Counted from the stretch's first letter, positions 14,895 to 27,485 are shown. The stretch: 64,000 bases of DNA from Enterococcus termitis (GCF_001730305.1 NZ_MIJY01000002.1:62001-126000); one strand, 5' to 3'. Numbers and translations are program-made. The notes: generated by a model from the sequence alone, not told the origin.

Positions 14895-16685
14895 ATGATG
14901 AGAAAAGAATACCCAAGACCACAGTTTGTAAGAGAGCAGTGGCAAAATTTGAATGGTACATGGCGATTTGCATATGATGATCACAATGTTGGTAAAAAAC
15001 AAAGATGGTATTTGAGTGAAAAAAACTTCACGAAAGAAATCCAAGTTCCTTTTGTTTATCAAACTGAATTAAGCGGAATCAATGACCGAACTATTCATGA
15101 ATGTGTCTGGTACCAAAAAGAGTTTGAGTTAGCTTCTTTAGAAGAAAATCAACGAGTGCTTCTACATTTTGGCGCAGTGGATTATGAAGCAGAGGTCTAT
15201 ATCAATCAGCAGTTTGTCGGACGTCATGAGGGCGGACATACTTCATTTTCCTTTGATATTACGGAGGCGCTTACAGCACAAGGCCAAATAGTGACAGTCC
15301 GAGTTTGGGATCCGCATGAAGATGAAACGATTCCGAGAGGCAAACAATTTTGGGAAACTGAATCACGCGGGATTTGGTATACAAATTCAACAGGTATTTG
15401 GCAAACAGTCTGGCTGGAAATCGTCGATCAAACATTTATTGAAAGTGTGACCTTCACACCAGATCTAGACCGAGGTATTGTCGATTTTTTAATGAATATC
15501 TCTGATTTAGTCGATAATCTATTTTTGCATTATAAAATCAGCTATAAAGGGCTGTTGCTCCTTGATGAAACGATGAAAGTCATGACTAAAACCAGTCGAG
15601 TTGGTTTAGATGTTTATCAAAATCGAATTTTCAGAAGTAATTTTCATGATAAAGGCTGGACCTGGAGTCCAGAAGAACCCAATCTCTTCGATGTAGAGCT
15701 AACATTGAGTAAGAATGAACAAATCATCGATCAAGTGACCAGCTATTTTGGAATGAGAAAAATCCATACGGAATCAGGAATGACCTTTTTAAATAATCAA
15801 CCGTATTATCAAAAATTAGTTCTTGATCAAGGCTATTGGGAAAAAGGACTATTAACAGCTCCAACAGATGAAGATTACAAAAAAGATATTTTGTTGGCAA
15901 AAGAAATGGGCTTCAACGGCTGCCGAAAACATCAAAAAACATCTGATCCACGATTTCTCTATTGGGCTGATGTCTTGGGTTTTATCGTATGGGGAGAATG
16001 TGCTTCCGCTCCGAGCTATACAGAAAAAGCAGCAGAACGTTTAACAAAAGAATGGCTAGAAATCATTAGTCGTGATTACAACCATCCATCGATCATTACA
16101 TGGGTTCCGCTTAACGAAAGCTGGGGCGTACCGGAGATTCATCATGATCAACAGCAGCAGCATTTTTCCGAAGGGCTGTATCATTTGCTTCATGCATTAG
16201 ACAAAACCAGATTAGTGATTTCAAATGATGGCTGGGAAATGACTATTTCAGATATCTGTGCGATCCACAATTATAATCATGGCTCGAAAGAGGAAACCAA
16301 AAAATATGAATGGTATAAAGAAACATTAGCAACAAAACAAAATTTACTCATGTATCCTGCTGGGAAATGGGCAATTTATGCGAAGGGATACCAACATCAA
16401 GGAGAGCCGATATTATTAACCGAATTTGGCGGAATCGGTTATCGTATTTCTGAACAAAAAGGGTGGGGCTACACCTCTGTAGAATCCTCAGAGGAATTTA
16501 TTGAAGAATACCGCCGAATCATGGCAGCTATTTATGCATCTAAGGGACTTTGGGGCTTTTGTTATACGCAACTGACTGATGTTGAGCAAGAAATCAACGG
16601 GCTTTTAGGGTATGATCGCAAACCAAAGTGTGATTTGTCAGAAATCAAGAAGATCAACGATCAGTTTTTTCCAGAACGAATTTAA
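14895..16685 (+). CDS. Glycoside hydrolase family 2 enzyme (beta-galactosidase-like), paralogue 1
   Basis: A 596-residue GH2 enzyme, the compact form with sugar-binding jelly-roll (about 1-175), Ig-like linker (about 180-290) and TIM-barrel (about 295-590). The catalytic pair is Glu408 (acid/base) in NHPSIITWVPLNESWG and Glu510 (nucleophile) in LTEFGGIG. It has no signal peptide, so it acts on imported sugars. Placement before galM-galK-galE-galT suggests beta-galactosidase activity, but GH2 also holds beta-glucuronidases and beta-mannosidases. Possible starts are GTG 14886, ATG 14895 and ATG 14898; the Shine-Dalgarno is weak. Confidence 0.85.
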   Translation: MMRKEYPRPQFVREQWQNLNGTWRFAYDDHNVGKKQRWYLSEKNFTKEIQVPFVYQTELSGINDRTIHECVWYQKEFELASLEENQRVLLHFGAVDYEAEVYINQQFVGRHEGGHTSFSFDITEALTAQGQIVTVRVWDPHEDETIPRGKQFWETESRGIWYTNSTGIWQTVWLEIVDQTFIESVTFTPDLDRGIVDFLMNISDLVDNLFLHYKISYKGLLLLDETMKVMTKTSRVGLDVYQNRIFRSNFHDKGWTWSPEEPNLFDVELTLSKNEQIIDQVTSYFGMRKIHTESGMTFLNNQPYYQKLVLDQGYWEKGLLTAPTDEDYKKDILLAKEMGFNGCRKHQKTSDPRFLYWADVLGFIVWGECASAPSYTEKAAERLTKEWLEIISRDYNHPSIITWVPLNESWGVPEIHHDQQQQHFSEGLYHLLHALDKTRLVISNDGWEMTISDICAIHNYNHGSKEETKKYEWYKETLATKQNLLMYPAGKWAIYAKGYQHQGEPILLTEFGGIGYRISEQKGWGYTSVESSEEFIEEYRRIMAAIYASKGLWGFCYTQLTDVEQEINGLLGYDRKPKCDLSEIKKINDQFFPERI

Positions 16686-16754
16686 GCAAATACGTAAGCT
16701 CGTTGAACGTTGCTGATCGTCTATATAATTGTATAGGATGAAAGGAAGTAAGTT

Positions 16755-18542
16755 ATGCAAGAATTAAGAAAAATCCACCCAAGACCTCAATTTATCCGGA
16801 AAAATTGGCTATCTTTAGATGGAGAATGGGACTTTAGTTTTGATGATAGTGATAGTGGCTTGGACGAGCAATGGCACAATCACTTTCCAGAGAGTGAAAA
16901 AATTATTGTACCCTATACGTATGAAACGAAAATGAGTGGAATTGCTGATTCAACGCATCACTCGATCGTTTGGTATCGAAAAAAGCTTGAACTTGAGAAT
17001 CAAGAAAATTGGGTGCTTTATTTTGAAGGAGTAGACTATCAAGCCAAAGTCTGGGTCAATGGGCAAATGGTTGGCGAACATAGCGGTGGATACGAGCGTT
17101 TTTACTTTGATATTTCTACGTATCTCACGGCTGCTGATAATGAAGTTGTTGTTCGTGTCGAAGATTCCTTAGCGTGTGAACAGCCTAGAGGGAAACAGCG
17201 TTGGTTAAAAGATAATTTTGGCTGTTGGTATGTTCAGACTACGGGGATTTGGAAAAGTGTTTGGCTAGAACAAGCGAACGCTCAGCGTTTGGGTCATGTA
17301 AAAATGACACCGCAGCTGGATGAGGATCAGATACGCTGTGAAATAGAGCTGCATGATCAAAAAGTAACGCCAGAGCCTGAGGAATTATGGCTTGAAATTG
17401 AAGTGTTTTTTGAATCACAAAAAGTTCAAGCATATAAAGGTCTACTTTATCATGAAATGACGCCAATCACTCTTGATACGCGAGTTAAAGAAGATGCCTG
17501 CTGGGGCACGAAAGTTTGGCGACCAGAAACGCCGCATTTATATGATATTGTTTTTAAATTATACGATGAGAATCAGCAGTTGATCGATGAAGTAACTTCT
17601 TATTTTGGCATGCGAAAAATTTCGATTGAACATGGTCGAGTTCTGCTTAATAACACTGAATTATATCAACGATTGATTCTGGATCAAGGGTATTGGGAGG
17701 AATCTGGTTTGACTCCTCCATCAGTTGAAAAATTAGAATTGGACATCGATAGAATTCTTGAAATGGGCTACAACGGCTTACGTAAACATCAAAAAATCGA
17801 AGATGAGCGGTTTCTTTATTTGTGCGATTCTAAGGGGGTATTGGTTTGGTCAGAAATGCCTTCTACCTATATATTCAATGATACAGCAATAAGGAAATTT
17901 ACAGACGAGTGGCTAGAGATCGTTAAACAAAATTATAACCATCCCTCAATCATTACCTGGGTTCCATTCAATGAATCATGGGGAATTAAAAATATTGGAC
18001 GTGTAAAAGAACAGCAGCGTTTTACAGAGGGAATCTATTATTTAACAAAAGCAATTGATTCTGACCGACCTGTGATCACAAATGATGGCTGGCAGCATAC
18101 TGTTTCAGATATCATTACATTGCACGACTATGAAGAAAATAGTGAAGCCTTTTTTGACCGATATCACGATGTATCAGCTATTTTACCAGAACAAACTGTC
18201 CCAAATAGCAAGGCAACGAAGCAGTTCAACAAAGATTTTTTTGCCTTTGCAGATGGCTTCAACTATCAAGGGCAGCCTGTTATTATTTCTGAATTTGGTG
18301 GGATTGCGTTCAATTCTGATGAGGGCTGGGGCTATGGAAATACTGTGAAAGATGAAAAAGAATTCTTAAAGCGGTTTGAAGCGATTCATCAAGTGATCCA
18401 GGATATGCCTTATATCAGTGGTTTTTGTTATACGCAGCTGACGGATGTGGAGCAGGAAGTGAACGGTCTACTGACGACGCAACGTGAGGCTAAAGTTGAC
18501 TTGGAAGAAGTGAAACGAATCAATTTAAAAAGAGTGGATTAA
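16755..18542 (+). CDS. Glycoside hydrolase family 2 enzyme (beta-galactosidase-like), paralogue 2
   Basis: A 595-residue paralogue of the upstream GH2 protein, sharing HPRPQFIRKNW, VWYRKKLELE, YFGMRKI and LDQGYWEESG. Catalytic residues are Glu407 in NHPSIITWVPFNESWG and Glu513 in ISEFGGIA. The RBS AAAGGAAG precedes ATG 16755. The pair probably arose by duplication and may differ in linkage or chain-length preference. A weak promoter-like TTGAAC/TATAAT pair occurs in the 69-base gap (16703-16729) but with a 15-base spacer. Intracellular, like its neighbour. Confidence 0.88.
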   Translation: MQELRKIHPRPQFIRKNWLSLDGEWDFSFDDSDSGLDEQWHNHFPESEKIIVPYTYETKMSGIADSTHHSIVWYRKKLELENQENWVLYFEGVDYQAKVWVNGQMVGEHSGGYERFYFDISTYLTAADNEVVVRVEDSLACEQPRGKQRWLKDNFGCWYVQTTGIWKSVWLEQANAQRLGHVKMTPQLDEDQIRCEIELHDQKVTPEPEELWLEIEVFFESQKVQAYKGLLYHEMTPITLDTRVKEDACWGTKVWRPETPHLYDIVFKLYDENQQLIDEVTSYFGMRKISIEHGRVLLNNTELYQRLILDQGYWEESGLTPPSVEKLELDIDRILEMGYNGLRKHQKIEDERFLYLCDSKGVLVWSEMPSTYIFNDTAIRKFTDEWLEIVKQNYNHPSIITWVPFNESWGIKNIGRVKEQQRFTEGIYYLTKAIDSDRPVITNDGWQHTVSDIITLHDYEENSEAFFDRYHDVSAILPEQTVPNSKATKQFNKDFFAFADGFNYQGQPVIISEFGGIAFNSDEGWGYGNTVKDEKEFLKRFEAIHQVIQDMPYISGFCYTQLTDVEQEVNGLLTTQREAKVDLEEVKRINLKRVD

Positions 18543-18556
18543 GTATTGAAATGAAT

Positions 18557-18597
18557 GAAGTTATTGGGAAATAAGAACCAATAACTTCTTTTTTTAG
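18557..18597 (+). terminator. Terminator after the second GH2 gene
   Basis: GAAGTTATTGG (18557-18567) and CCAATAACTTC (18578-18588) with a 10-base loop and a run of T. It probably ends or reduces read-through from the transport/GH2 operon into galM. Confidence 0.85.
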
Positions 18598-18628
18598 CAA
18601 AAATAAAGTAGTGAAGGGACTCAATAAA

Positions 18629-19678
18629 ATGATAAAAATACAACAAAAAGCATTTGGTAAAGGTAGTACATTATATACGCTTCAAAATAAAAACGGGTTG
18701 GTTTTAGAGGTAACTAATTTTGGTGCTAGGATCGTCCGTTTATCTGTACCCACTACCAAGGGACAAAAAAATATCGTACTAGGCTTTGACTCTGCAGAAG
18801 AATACGCTGAAAAGGATTTGTATTTTGGTGCAACGATCGGCCGTGTAGCTGGAAGAATCAAAAAAGGAACTTTTTCGATAGATGAGCAAGAGTATCAATT
18901 AGAAGTAGATCCGATTTATGGAAATGTACTTCATGGTGGTGCGTCTAGCTTTGAAGAACGACTTTGGTCGGCTCGTGTAGTAGCAGAAGAAAAAAGTAGT
19001 TCAGTGATTTTCACGTATGTCAGTCCAGCTGGTGAAAATGGATTTCCAGGACGATTAACAGTGTCCGTTCAGTATACGCTAAATGCTCTTAACGAATGGT
19101 CGGTCGCTTATTCTGCAGTAACGGATCAGCCGACGTTGTTTAATCCGACCAATCATGTGTATTTCAATTTATCAGGGGATGCAGCGACATCAATAGCGGA
19201 ACATGAACTCTTCATTGATGCAGATCATTTTGCTGTTGTTGCAGAGGATACAACAGCAACAGGAGAAATCCGTTCAGTATCAGGTACGCCATTTGATTTT
19301 CGGAGGTCTCAAAAGATCAAGCAGGTATTTGAGACGAGTTATCAGCAAAATCTTTTAGTCGATGGATTGGATCATCCGTTTCTATTCAATAAAACAAGGA
19401 AAGACCGACCGAACGCCATATTAAGCTATCCTGAAACAGGAATTTCTGTAGAACTTTATACAGATCAGCCCGCAGTAGTTATTTTCACTGGACAATTCGG
19501 AAGTGCTGGACCGGTTGTTTCTGGGGGAAAAATGATCAATCATGGTGGCATAACATTGGAAACGCAGGTCAGCCCAGGAGCTGTGGAATTTGATGAACTT
19601 GGGTCGATCATTTTGAGACCAGAAGAAGTGTTTAAAAGCAAAACGATTTATAAAATCTGTATGAATGCGGATGGTTAA
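18629..19678 (+). CDS. galM: Aldose 1-epimerase (galactose mutarotase)
   Basis: A 349-residue mutarotase that converts beta-D-galactose to the alpha form used by galactokinase. Conserved pieces include NFGARIVRL at the N-terminus, NPTNHVYFNL (catalytic His), and GGITLETQVSPGA near the C-terminus (catalytic Glu in this region). The frame opens at GTG 18611, but GAAGGGA at 18613-18619 suits ATG 18629. It stands downstream of a terminator and 87 bases before galK, and links the GH2 enzymes to the Leloir pathway. Confidence 0.92.
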   Translation: MIKIQQKAFGKGSTLYTLQNKNGLVLEVTNFGARIVRLSVPTTKGQKNIVLGFDSAEEYAEKDLYFGATIGRVAGRIKKGTFSIDEQEYQLEVDPIYGNVLHGGASSFEERLWSARVVAEEKSSSVIFTYVSPAGENGFPGRLTVSVQYTLNALNEWSVAYSAVTDQPTLFNPTNHVYFNLSGDAATSIAEHELFIDADHFAVVAEDTTATGEIRSVSGTPFDFRRSQKIKQVFETSYQQNLLVDGLDHPFLFNKTRKDRPNAILSYPETGISVELYTDQPAVVIFTGQFGSAGPVVSGGKMINHGGITLETQVSPGAVEFDELGSIILRPEEVFKSKTIYKICMNADG

Positions 19679-19703
19679 ATGATTGAAGGTATGTAAAAAC
19701 ACC

Positions 19704-19744
19704 TTGTAAAAATTTAGTAAATATTTTATAATTAATTTACTAAA
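19704..19744 (+). promoter_or_regulatory. galK promoter with inverted-repeat operator
   Basis: TTGTAA (19704-19709), a 17-base spacer and TATAAT (19727-19732). The -10 is flanked by an inverted repeat, TTTAGTAAAT (19713-19722) and ATTTACTAAA (19735-19744). Such symmetry at a promoter suits an operator; the LacI-family protein at the end of this operon is the natural candidate. Confidence 0.6.
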
Positions 19745-19765
19745 TAAAGTGAGAGGAGAAATAGA

Positions 19766-20926
19766 ATGAATAATGAACTGAAACAATTATTTCAAACGAT
19801 TTTTGGAGAAGGAGAGCAGGGGCACTATTTTGCTCCCGGGCGAATCAATTTGATCGGTGAGCATACTGACTATAATGGTGGTCATGTATTTCCAGCCGCA
19901 ATTACGATCGGAACGTATGGTTTAGCACGAAAACGAGAGGATCAGCTGATTCGGTTTTATTCAGAAAATTTTTCAGATAGGGGAATCATTGAAGTTTCCT
20001 TAGACGAACTGACTTATGCTGATATTCACGATTGGGCGAATTATCCTAAAGGGATGATCCATTATTTGATAGAAGCCGGAAGCCAGATCGATCAGGGTAT
20101 GGACATTCTATTTTATGGAACGATCCCCAATGGTGCTGGATTGTCGTCTTCTGCTTCGATCGAACTATTAACAGGTGTTATTGTAAACGATTTATTCGAC
20201 TTAAATATTCCGATGCTGGACTTGGTAAAAACAGGAAAAAAAGTAGAAAACCAATTTATTGGAGTCAATTCAGGAATCATGGATCAGTTTGCGATCGGGA
20301 TGGGGAAAAAAGATCAGGCTATTTTATTAGATACGAATACATTAGCCTACGAATTGGTTCCCGCTGCTTTTGGAGAATATGTGATCGTGATCATGAATAC
20401 CAATAAACGTAGAGAGCTGGCAGATTCTAAATACAACGAGCGTCGTTCAGAATGTGAAACAGCGCTCGAACGTTTACAGAAGCAATTACCGATCAGCTCA
20501 TTAGGAGAACTGTCAGAAGAGACGTTTGAGGCAAACAAAGCACTTATAGGAGAAGACATCTTGATCAAGCGCGCCAAGCATGCAGTTACTGAAAATCAAC
20601 GAACGATCAAAGCGAAAAAAGCGCTGGTACAAAATGATTTGGCAGCCTTTGGTCAACTACTAAATGCCTCTCATGCTTCTTTAAAAGACGATTACGAAGT
20701 GACTGGTGTAGAATTGGATACATTAGTCGAAGCAGCGCAAAAACAAGCTGGTGTCCTTGGTGCACGTATGACAGGTGCTGGTTTTGGTGGCTGTAGTATT
20801 GCTTTAGTAAAAGAAAGCCACGTCGAAGCTTTTATTCAGCAAGTAGGACAAACATATTCAGACCAGATTGGTTATGCAGCCGACTTTTATGTAGCAAATA
20901 TTGATGATGGTGCGAGAAAGCTGTAA
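19766..20926 (+). CDS. galK: Galactokinase
   Basis: A 386-residue GHMP kinase that phosphorylates alpha-D-galactose. The galactokinase signature [16 protein letters not shown] is at 24-39, the ATP-binding GAGLSSSAS near 120-129, and the third motif [11 protein letters not shown] in the C-terminal half. Length is normal for the family. RBS GAGAGGAG precedes ATG 19766. First gene of the galK-galE-galT-galR operon behind its own promoter. Confidence 0.97.
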   Translation: MNNELKQLFQTIFGEGEQGHYFAPGRINLIGEHTDYNGGHVFPAAITIGTYGLARKREDQLIRFYSENFSDRGIIEVSLDELTYADIHDWANYPKGMIHYLIEAGSQIDQGMDILFYGTIPNGAGLSSSASIELLTGVIVNDLFDLNIPMLDLVKTGKKVENQFIGVNSGIMDQFAIGMGKKDQAILLDTNTLAYELVPAAFGEYVIVIMNTNKRRELADSKYNERRSECETALERLQKQLPISSLGELSEETFEANKALIGEDILIKRAKHAVTENQRTIKAKKALVQNDLAAFGQLLNASHASLKDDYEVTGVELDTLVEAAQKQAGVLGARMTGAGFGGCSIALVKESHVEAFIQQVGQTYSDQIGYAADFYVANIDDGARKL

Positions 20927-20992
20927 AATAGGATGTATGTTACTATTAGAAAAAATAGATAAGCGACTAAAGCTTATTAAGGAGGCAATAAT

Positions 20993-21982
20993 ATGTCAAT
21001 TTTAGTTTTAGGTGGTGCAGGATATATTGGTTCACATGCAGTGGATCAGTTGATTCATAAAAATTACGAAGTTGTGGTGATCGATAATCTTCAAACTGGA
21101 CACAAACAAGCAGTTCATGACAAAGCAGTCTTTTATCAAGGGGATATTCGAGATAAAGCGTTCATGCAAGAAATTTTTACAAAGGAATCCATTGATGGGG
21201 TTATTCATTTTGCCGCAAGCTCACTTGTCGGGGAATCTGTTGAAAAACCATTGATGTATTTTAATAACAATGTTTACGGCACACAAGTTTTATTAGAAGT
21301 AATGGAAGAATTTGGCGTGAAACAAATCGTATTTTCTTCAACTGCGGCAACCTATGGAGAACCAAAAGAAATGCCGATCGTTGAAACAATGCCTACAAAT
21401 CCGGAAAATCCTTATGGAGAAAGTAAGCTGATGATGGAAAAAATGATGAAATGGTGCGACCGAGCTTATGGCATGCGCTATGTTGCTTTGCGTTATTTCA
21501 ATGTAGCTGGAGCGAAGTCTGACGCATCGATTGGTGAAGACCATGATCCAGAAACACATTTAGTTCCGATCATTTTACAAGCTGCGCTAGGACAAAGAGA
21601 ATATTTAGGCATTTACGGTGATGATTACGACACACCAGATGGCACGTGTATTCGTGATTATGTTTATATCGAAGATTTGATCGCTGCTCATATTGCCGCT
21701 TTAGAATATTTACAAAAGGGCAATGAAAGTAATATTTTCAATTTAGGCAGCAATAATGGCTATTCAGTAAAAGAAATGCTAGAGGCAGCCCGTGAGGTCA
21801 CAGGCAAAGAAATCCCAGCTAAAATTTTACCCCGCCGTGCCGGTGATCCTAGTAAATTAGTTGCTTCTAGTGAAAAAGCCAAACAAGTATTAGGCTGGCA
21901 GCCAAAAGTGACGGACATCAAAGAAATCATCAAAACTGCCTGGGACTGGCATATCAGTCATCCAAAAGGATACGAAGACTAG
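20993..21982 (+). CDS. galE: UDP-glucose 4-epimerase
   Basis: A 329-residue SDR epimerase that interconverts UDP-galactose and UDP-glucose. The NAD-binding GGAGYIGSH is at 7-15, the catalytic Tyr141 and Lys145 are in [11 protein letters not shown], and Ser/Thr near 116 in FSSTAATYG. The RBS AAGGAGG precedes ATG 20993, and galT starts 11 bases after its stop. Confidence 0.97.
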   Translation: MSILVLGGAGYIGSHAVDQLIHKNYEVVVIDNLQTGHKQAVHDKAVFYQGDIRDKAFMQEIFTKESIDGVIHFAASSLVGESVEKPLMYFNNNVYGTQVLLEVMEEFGVKQIVFSSTAATYGEPKEMPIVETMPTNPENPYGESKLMMEKMMKWCDRAYGMRYVALRYFNVAGAKSDASIGEDHDPETHLVPIILQAALGQREYLGIYGDDYDTPDGTCIRDYVYIEDLIAAHIAALEYLQKGNESNIFNLGSNNGYSVKEMLEAAREVTGKEIPAKILPRRAGDPSKLVASSEKAKQVLGWQPKVTDIKEIIKTAWDWHISHPKGYED

Positions 21983-21993
21983 GAGGAACTGTA

Positions 21994-24478
<2,485 letters not shown>

Positions 24479-24486
24479 ACGTAGGA

Positions 24487-24535
24487 AATGGGTGGGACAT
24501 AACTCGAAGAGTTATGTCCCACCCATTTTAAAACG
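24487..24535 (+). terminator. Terminator after galR
   Basis: A 19-bp perfect stem, AATGGGTGGGACATAACTC at 24487-24505 and its complement at 24509-24527, with loop GAA, followed by TTTT. It is the head of one copy of the dispersed repeat (see repeat entry at 24487-24603). Confidence 0.9.
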
Positions 24536-24603
24536 TAATAAACGGTATCAAAAGTCAAGTTTTTCAGCAATTGCTCAAACCTAGTCGACTTTTGCTTCAA
24601 CCT
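24487..24603 (+). repeat. Dispersed intergenic repeat, copy 1
   Basis: Hairpin, then TTAAAACGTAATAAACGGT (24528-24546), then a variable stretch, then CGACTTTTGCTTCAACCT (about 24585-24602). The 19-base block is identical to that at 43544-43562, and a related order occurs at 35796-35900 (diverged) and at 38695-38790 in the other orientation. Lies between galR and the minus-strand sortase-like gene. Confidence 0.6.
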
Positions 24604-24607
24604 ATTT

Positions 24608-25627
24608 TTATTTATAAGCTATGACAAACAAATTGATATCATCATTGATACAGCTTTGTAGTGTGATTCGTTCACCGCCGCCAGTACCCACAGTGAAATC
24701 CCAATAGCTTGTACCAGTGCCAACTTCATTTCCATAATCATCTAGTTGAAGTAATGTCTGTACAGTATAAGTGGTTGGTGTGCCGTTAGCATCTGTAACA
24801 ACGATCTGACTGCCAGCTCCTAAAGAGAATACGGCTGAGAAAATACCAGGATTATGACCAATGAAATGAGTGTTTTGACCATCATCACCGGATTGAACAG
24901 CAGCTCCGCCCCAGGTAGAAGCGACACCGCTAGGATTTGAATCGATAATACTTTGACCACTGCCTTGACCGCCGTTTTGATAAGGGATGCTTTGACCGTT
25001 CATAGTAAGAGTCATCGGTGCATAACTAGGTTCAGCAGGCGTTTCAGGAATTGGTGCAGAAGCAGTAGCTGGTTGTACTACTGGAGCTGTTTCAGCAGGT
25101 GTTTCTTCTGGTTGAACAGGTGCTTCTGCTACAGGTTCACTTTTGGCTACGATAGTAAATAGTCGATCTGCACTACCTGTATTGCCGCTTTGATCAGTCA
25201 CAGAGAAATGGATCGTTTGAGTCCCGACGACTGAAGTATCGATCATATCTGCTGTAGCTATTTTTGCAGAAACGTCTCCATCACGGTCATCTGTCGCTGT
25301 AACTCCCTCATATATATCGACAAGAGCATCTTGTTCAACTATTACCTCAGGAGCATCGATAGTAGGTGCTTTAGTATCTTTGACGTCGACGGTAGGAACG
25401 AGATTTTGTTTTGCTGATTTTTTATTTGCTGTTGCTACTAATTGACTTAAATCTTTATCTGTCGGCACAGTGTTTTTTTGACTGACTTTTTCTGTTTTGG
25501 CGGATTGATTCAGAGGATTGGCTCTACTAACGCTGTCTGTCCAAATGTAACCACTGATAAATAAGGCAACACCTAAGATACTGATGAAACCGATAATAAT
25601 TGTTTGTTTGATTGTGTTTTTTTCCAT
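24608..25627 (-). CDS. Surface protein with Ig-like domain and sortase-like domain
   Basis: A 339-residue protein. N-terminal membrane helix at about 8-30; basic/Gln-rich linker; Ig-like DUF5011-type domain at about 83-161 (YEGVTATDDRDGDVS and VTDQSGNTGSADRLF); Pro/Glu-rich stalk at 162-203; C-terminal domain at 204-339. That last domain looks like a sortase: His258 in THFIGHNPGIF and Cys326 in ITLQSCIN match the sortase His and TLxTC motifs. The sequence after Cys326 has no Arg, where sortases have a catalytic Arg. The frame runs 5 codons further up, but GGAGGG in the reverse strand precedes the ATG at 25627. It is divergent from an Mga-type regulator. Confidence 0.7.
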   Translation of the reverse strand: MEKNTIKQTIIIGFISILGVALFISGYIWTDSVSRANPLNQSAKTEKVSQKNTVPTDKDLSQLVATANKKSAKQNLVPTVDVKDTKAPTIDAPEVIVEQDALVDIYEGVTATDDRDGDVSAKIATADMIDTSVVGTQTIHFSVTDQSGNTGSADRLFTIVAKSEPVAEAPVQPEETPAETAPVVQPATASAPIPETPAEPSYAPMTLTMNGQSIPYQNGGQGSGQSIIDSNPSGVASTWGGAAVQSGDDGQNTHFIGHNPGIFSAVFSLGAGSQIVVTDANGTPTTYTVQTLLQLDDYGNEVGTGTSYWDFTVGTGGGERITLQSCINDDINLFVIAYK

Positions 25628-25868
25628 GTCGAATCCCTCCAAAAAAAGTGGTGAGATTTTCCATTTATCGATAAACGTTAAATCCTTGTTTCTATACTTC
25701 TATAATAAAAGCTGTTTTTAAATAAACCAATCGAGTTGCGCTTTCAATTGATTCAAAAAAAGGCAATAAGATGCTATACTTATTGTTAAATAAGGATTTC
25801 TTCAAAAAAATCTTCATGATTGGAAAAATTTGAAGAACAACATCATTGGCAAGAAAGAGGAGTGGAAA

Positions 25869-27362
25869 ATGGAACGATTATTGTCTCCAGCGATGCATCG
25901 CAGAGTCCTGTTGTTGAATTTATTAAATGAACCAAATGGTTGGGTAACCTCAGAAGAACTGGCTGAAAAGATCAAATGTTCCAAAAAAACGGTAATATTA
26001 GATTGCCAATATATAGAGGATCGTTGGTCTGATTATTTTACCTTGGAAGTTTCGAGAAAATACGGCATTCGTTTGATTGCCTCGCCGTATCAATCGATCC
26101 ATGAGATTTACATAGAAATCATCAAAGAATCAAATGCGTTTAGCTTCTTAGAGTCAATCTTTTTTTCACCAAATCAGTCGGCGGCATACTGGGAAGAAAA
26201 ATTTTATTTGAGTAACTCAAGCTTGTATCGTTTATCTAATTTGATTTTGTCCGCTTTAAAAGAACGAAAAATCGAGTTGAGCCGGTCACCTTACTATGTG
26301 TATGGAAAAGATGAGAGAAAGGTTCGCTATTTTTTTACTTCTTATTTCATTGAAGTTTATGGAAACAGGGATTGGCCGTTTCCATTTGATAAAGACAAAC
26401 TTTTTGCACTAGCAGATAAAATTGCAGCAAAATTTGAATTAGAATTGAATGATGGTCAAATTGTTCATTTAGTCAATTCGATAGCAGTCACGATTATTCG
26501 TGAGTCACAAGGCTTTTTGATCAAAAAGAAAAGAGACCCGATTAATAATTATGTAAAAAAAATGATCGATATTAAAAAATATCAAAAAGAAGTGGAAGAA
26601 ATATTGGCCCCTCTTGAAATCGTCTTGCCTAAAAATTGGTATGAAGATTTTTGTTATTCCCTTTTCTGGTGGGACTTCGGCTGGGATAATCTGCAAGAAA
26701 AAGAAAATGTCCTCACTCAGGCGAATCAGTTGGTCGATACGATCAAAGAGGCGTTGACCATTGAAATTTCTGACAGCAGTAGAGAAAGTATTGTCCGTTT
26801 GATCGAACATGTTTATGCAAAACACAAAATGTTTCCTTATAAAAAATATATGGTTTATGATCGATTTTTGTATTCAAGTAAAATCATTAGGCAAACCTAT
26901 TTGGTTTTAGGTGCTGTTGTAACAAAAGCGTTGAGAGATCTGGAGAAAAAAATGAAATTTCCTTGGGAGTCGATGTATTTGAATGAACTTTTACATGAGA
27001 TATCCATTCGTTGGGATCAGCTGACTGAACAATCAGATGCCAAACGTCATCAAATTTCTGTTTTAGTTCTTAGTGATTTGGGAAAAGATCATGCCAAATT
27101 ATTAGGCTCGATTCTGGCTGACAACTTTAGGGACAAGATCGCTATCACTGTGCAAAAATACCCATATTATGATCAACCGGCGCAAACAATAGATAACACA
27201 TTTGATTTATATGTATCAAATTATGCGCTGAATCATATAGATGCTGGCATCAATATGATTGTCGAAGATATTCCTTCCTTTAAAAACATTATGGATTTGC
27301 GAGGATTTATTGATAAGAAACGACTAGTTTTACCAAAAGATGTTCCTTACTTAAATGTTTAG
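25869..27362 (+). CDS. Mga-type helix-turn-helix transcriptional regulator
   Basis: A 497-residue protein: N-terminal HTH_Mga domain (about 8-65: MHRRVLLLNLLNEPNGWVTSEE and CSKKTVILDCQYI), then a long middle region like the Mga/PRD domain (about 75-410) and a C-terminal IIB-like part. Members activate surface-protein genes and often respond to carbohydrate through PTS phosphorylation. The upstream open frame from 25830 is ignored because AGAGGAGTGG precedes ATG 25869. Divergent with the sortase-like surface-protein gene, which is a likely target. Confidence 0.8.
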   Translation: MERLLSPAMHRRVLLLNLLNEPNGWVTSEELAEKIKCSKKTVILDCQYIEDRWSDYFTLEVSRKYGIRLIASPYQSIHEIYIEIIKESNAFSFLESIFFSPNQSAAYWEEKFYLSNSSLYRLSNLILSALKERKIELSRSPYYVYGKDERKVRYFFTSYFIEVYGNRDWPFPFDKDKLFALADKIAAKFELELNDGQIVHLVNSIAVTIIRESQGFLIKKKRDPINNYVKKMIDIKKYQKEVEEILAPLEIVLPKNWYEDFCYSLFWWDFGWDNLQEKENVLTQANQLVDTIKEALTIEISDSSRESIVRLIEHVYAKHKMFPYKKYMVYDRFLYSSKIIRQTYLVLGAVVTKALRDLEKKMKFPWESMYLNELLHEISIRWDQLTEQSDAKRHQISVLVLSDLGKDHAKLLGSILADNFRDKIAITVQKYPYYDQPAQTIDNTFDLYVSNYALNHIDAGINMIVEDIPSFKNIMDLRGFIDKKRLVLPKDVPYLNV

Positions 27363-27423
27363 GTCTATTTTATTGATCTTAAAATAACGTTTGTCATTTT
27401 TCGCAGAATTTTTAGGTATCAAA

Positions 27424-27485
27424 GGCTGGGAGAACGATAGAAATAAGAATCCTAAAGTTGTTGTTGGGAAAACTCTCGCTCATTT
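27424..27485 (+). terminator. Imperfect terminator-like structure before dnaX
   Basis: Sequence AGGCTGGGAGAACG (about 27422-27436) could pair loosely with GGAAAACTCTCGCTC (about 27466-27480), then ATTTAACATTTTTTTAAT. Position after the Mga gene suggests a terminator. The 198-base gap otherwise holds only a TATAAT at 27521-27526, likely the dnaX -10; I see no convincing -35 and no SRP RNA. Confidence 0.35.

Noticed and set aside
16703-16729. Promoter before the second GH2 gene
   Set aside because: TTGAAC and TATAAT are only 15 bases apart, so it is not reported as a feature.
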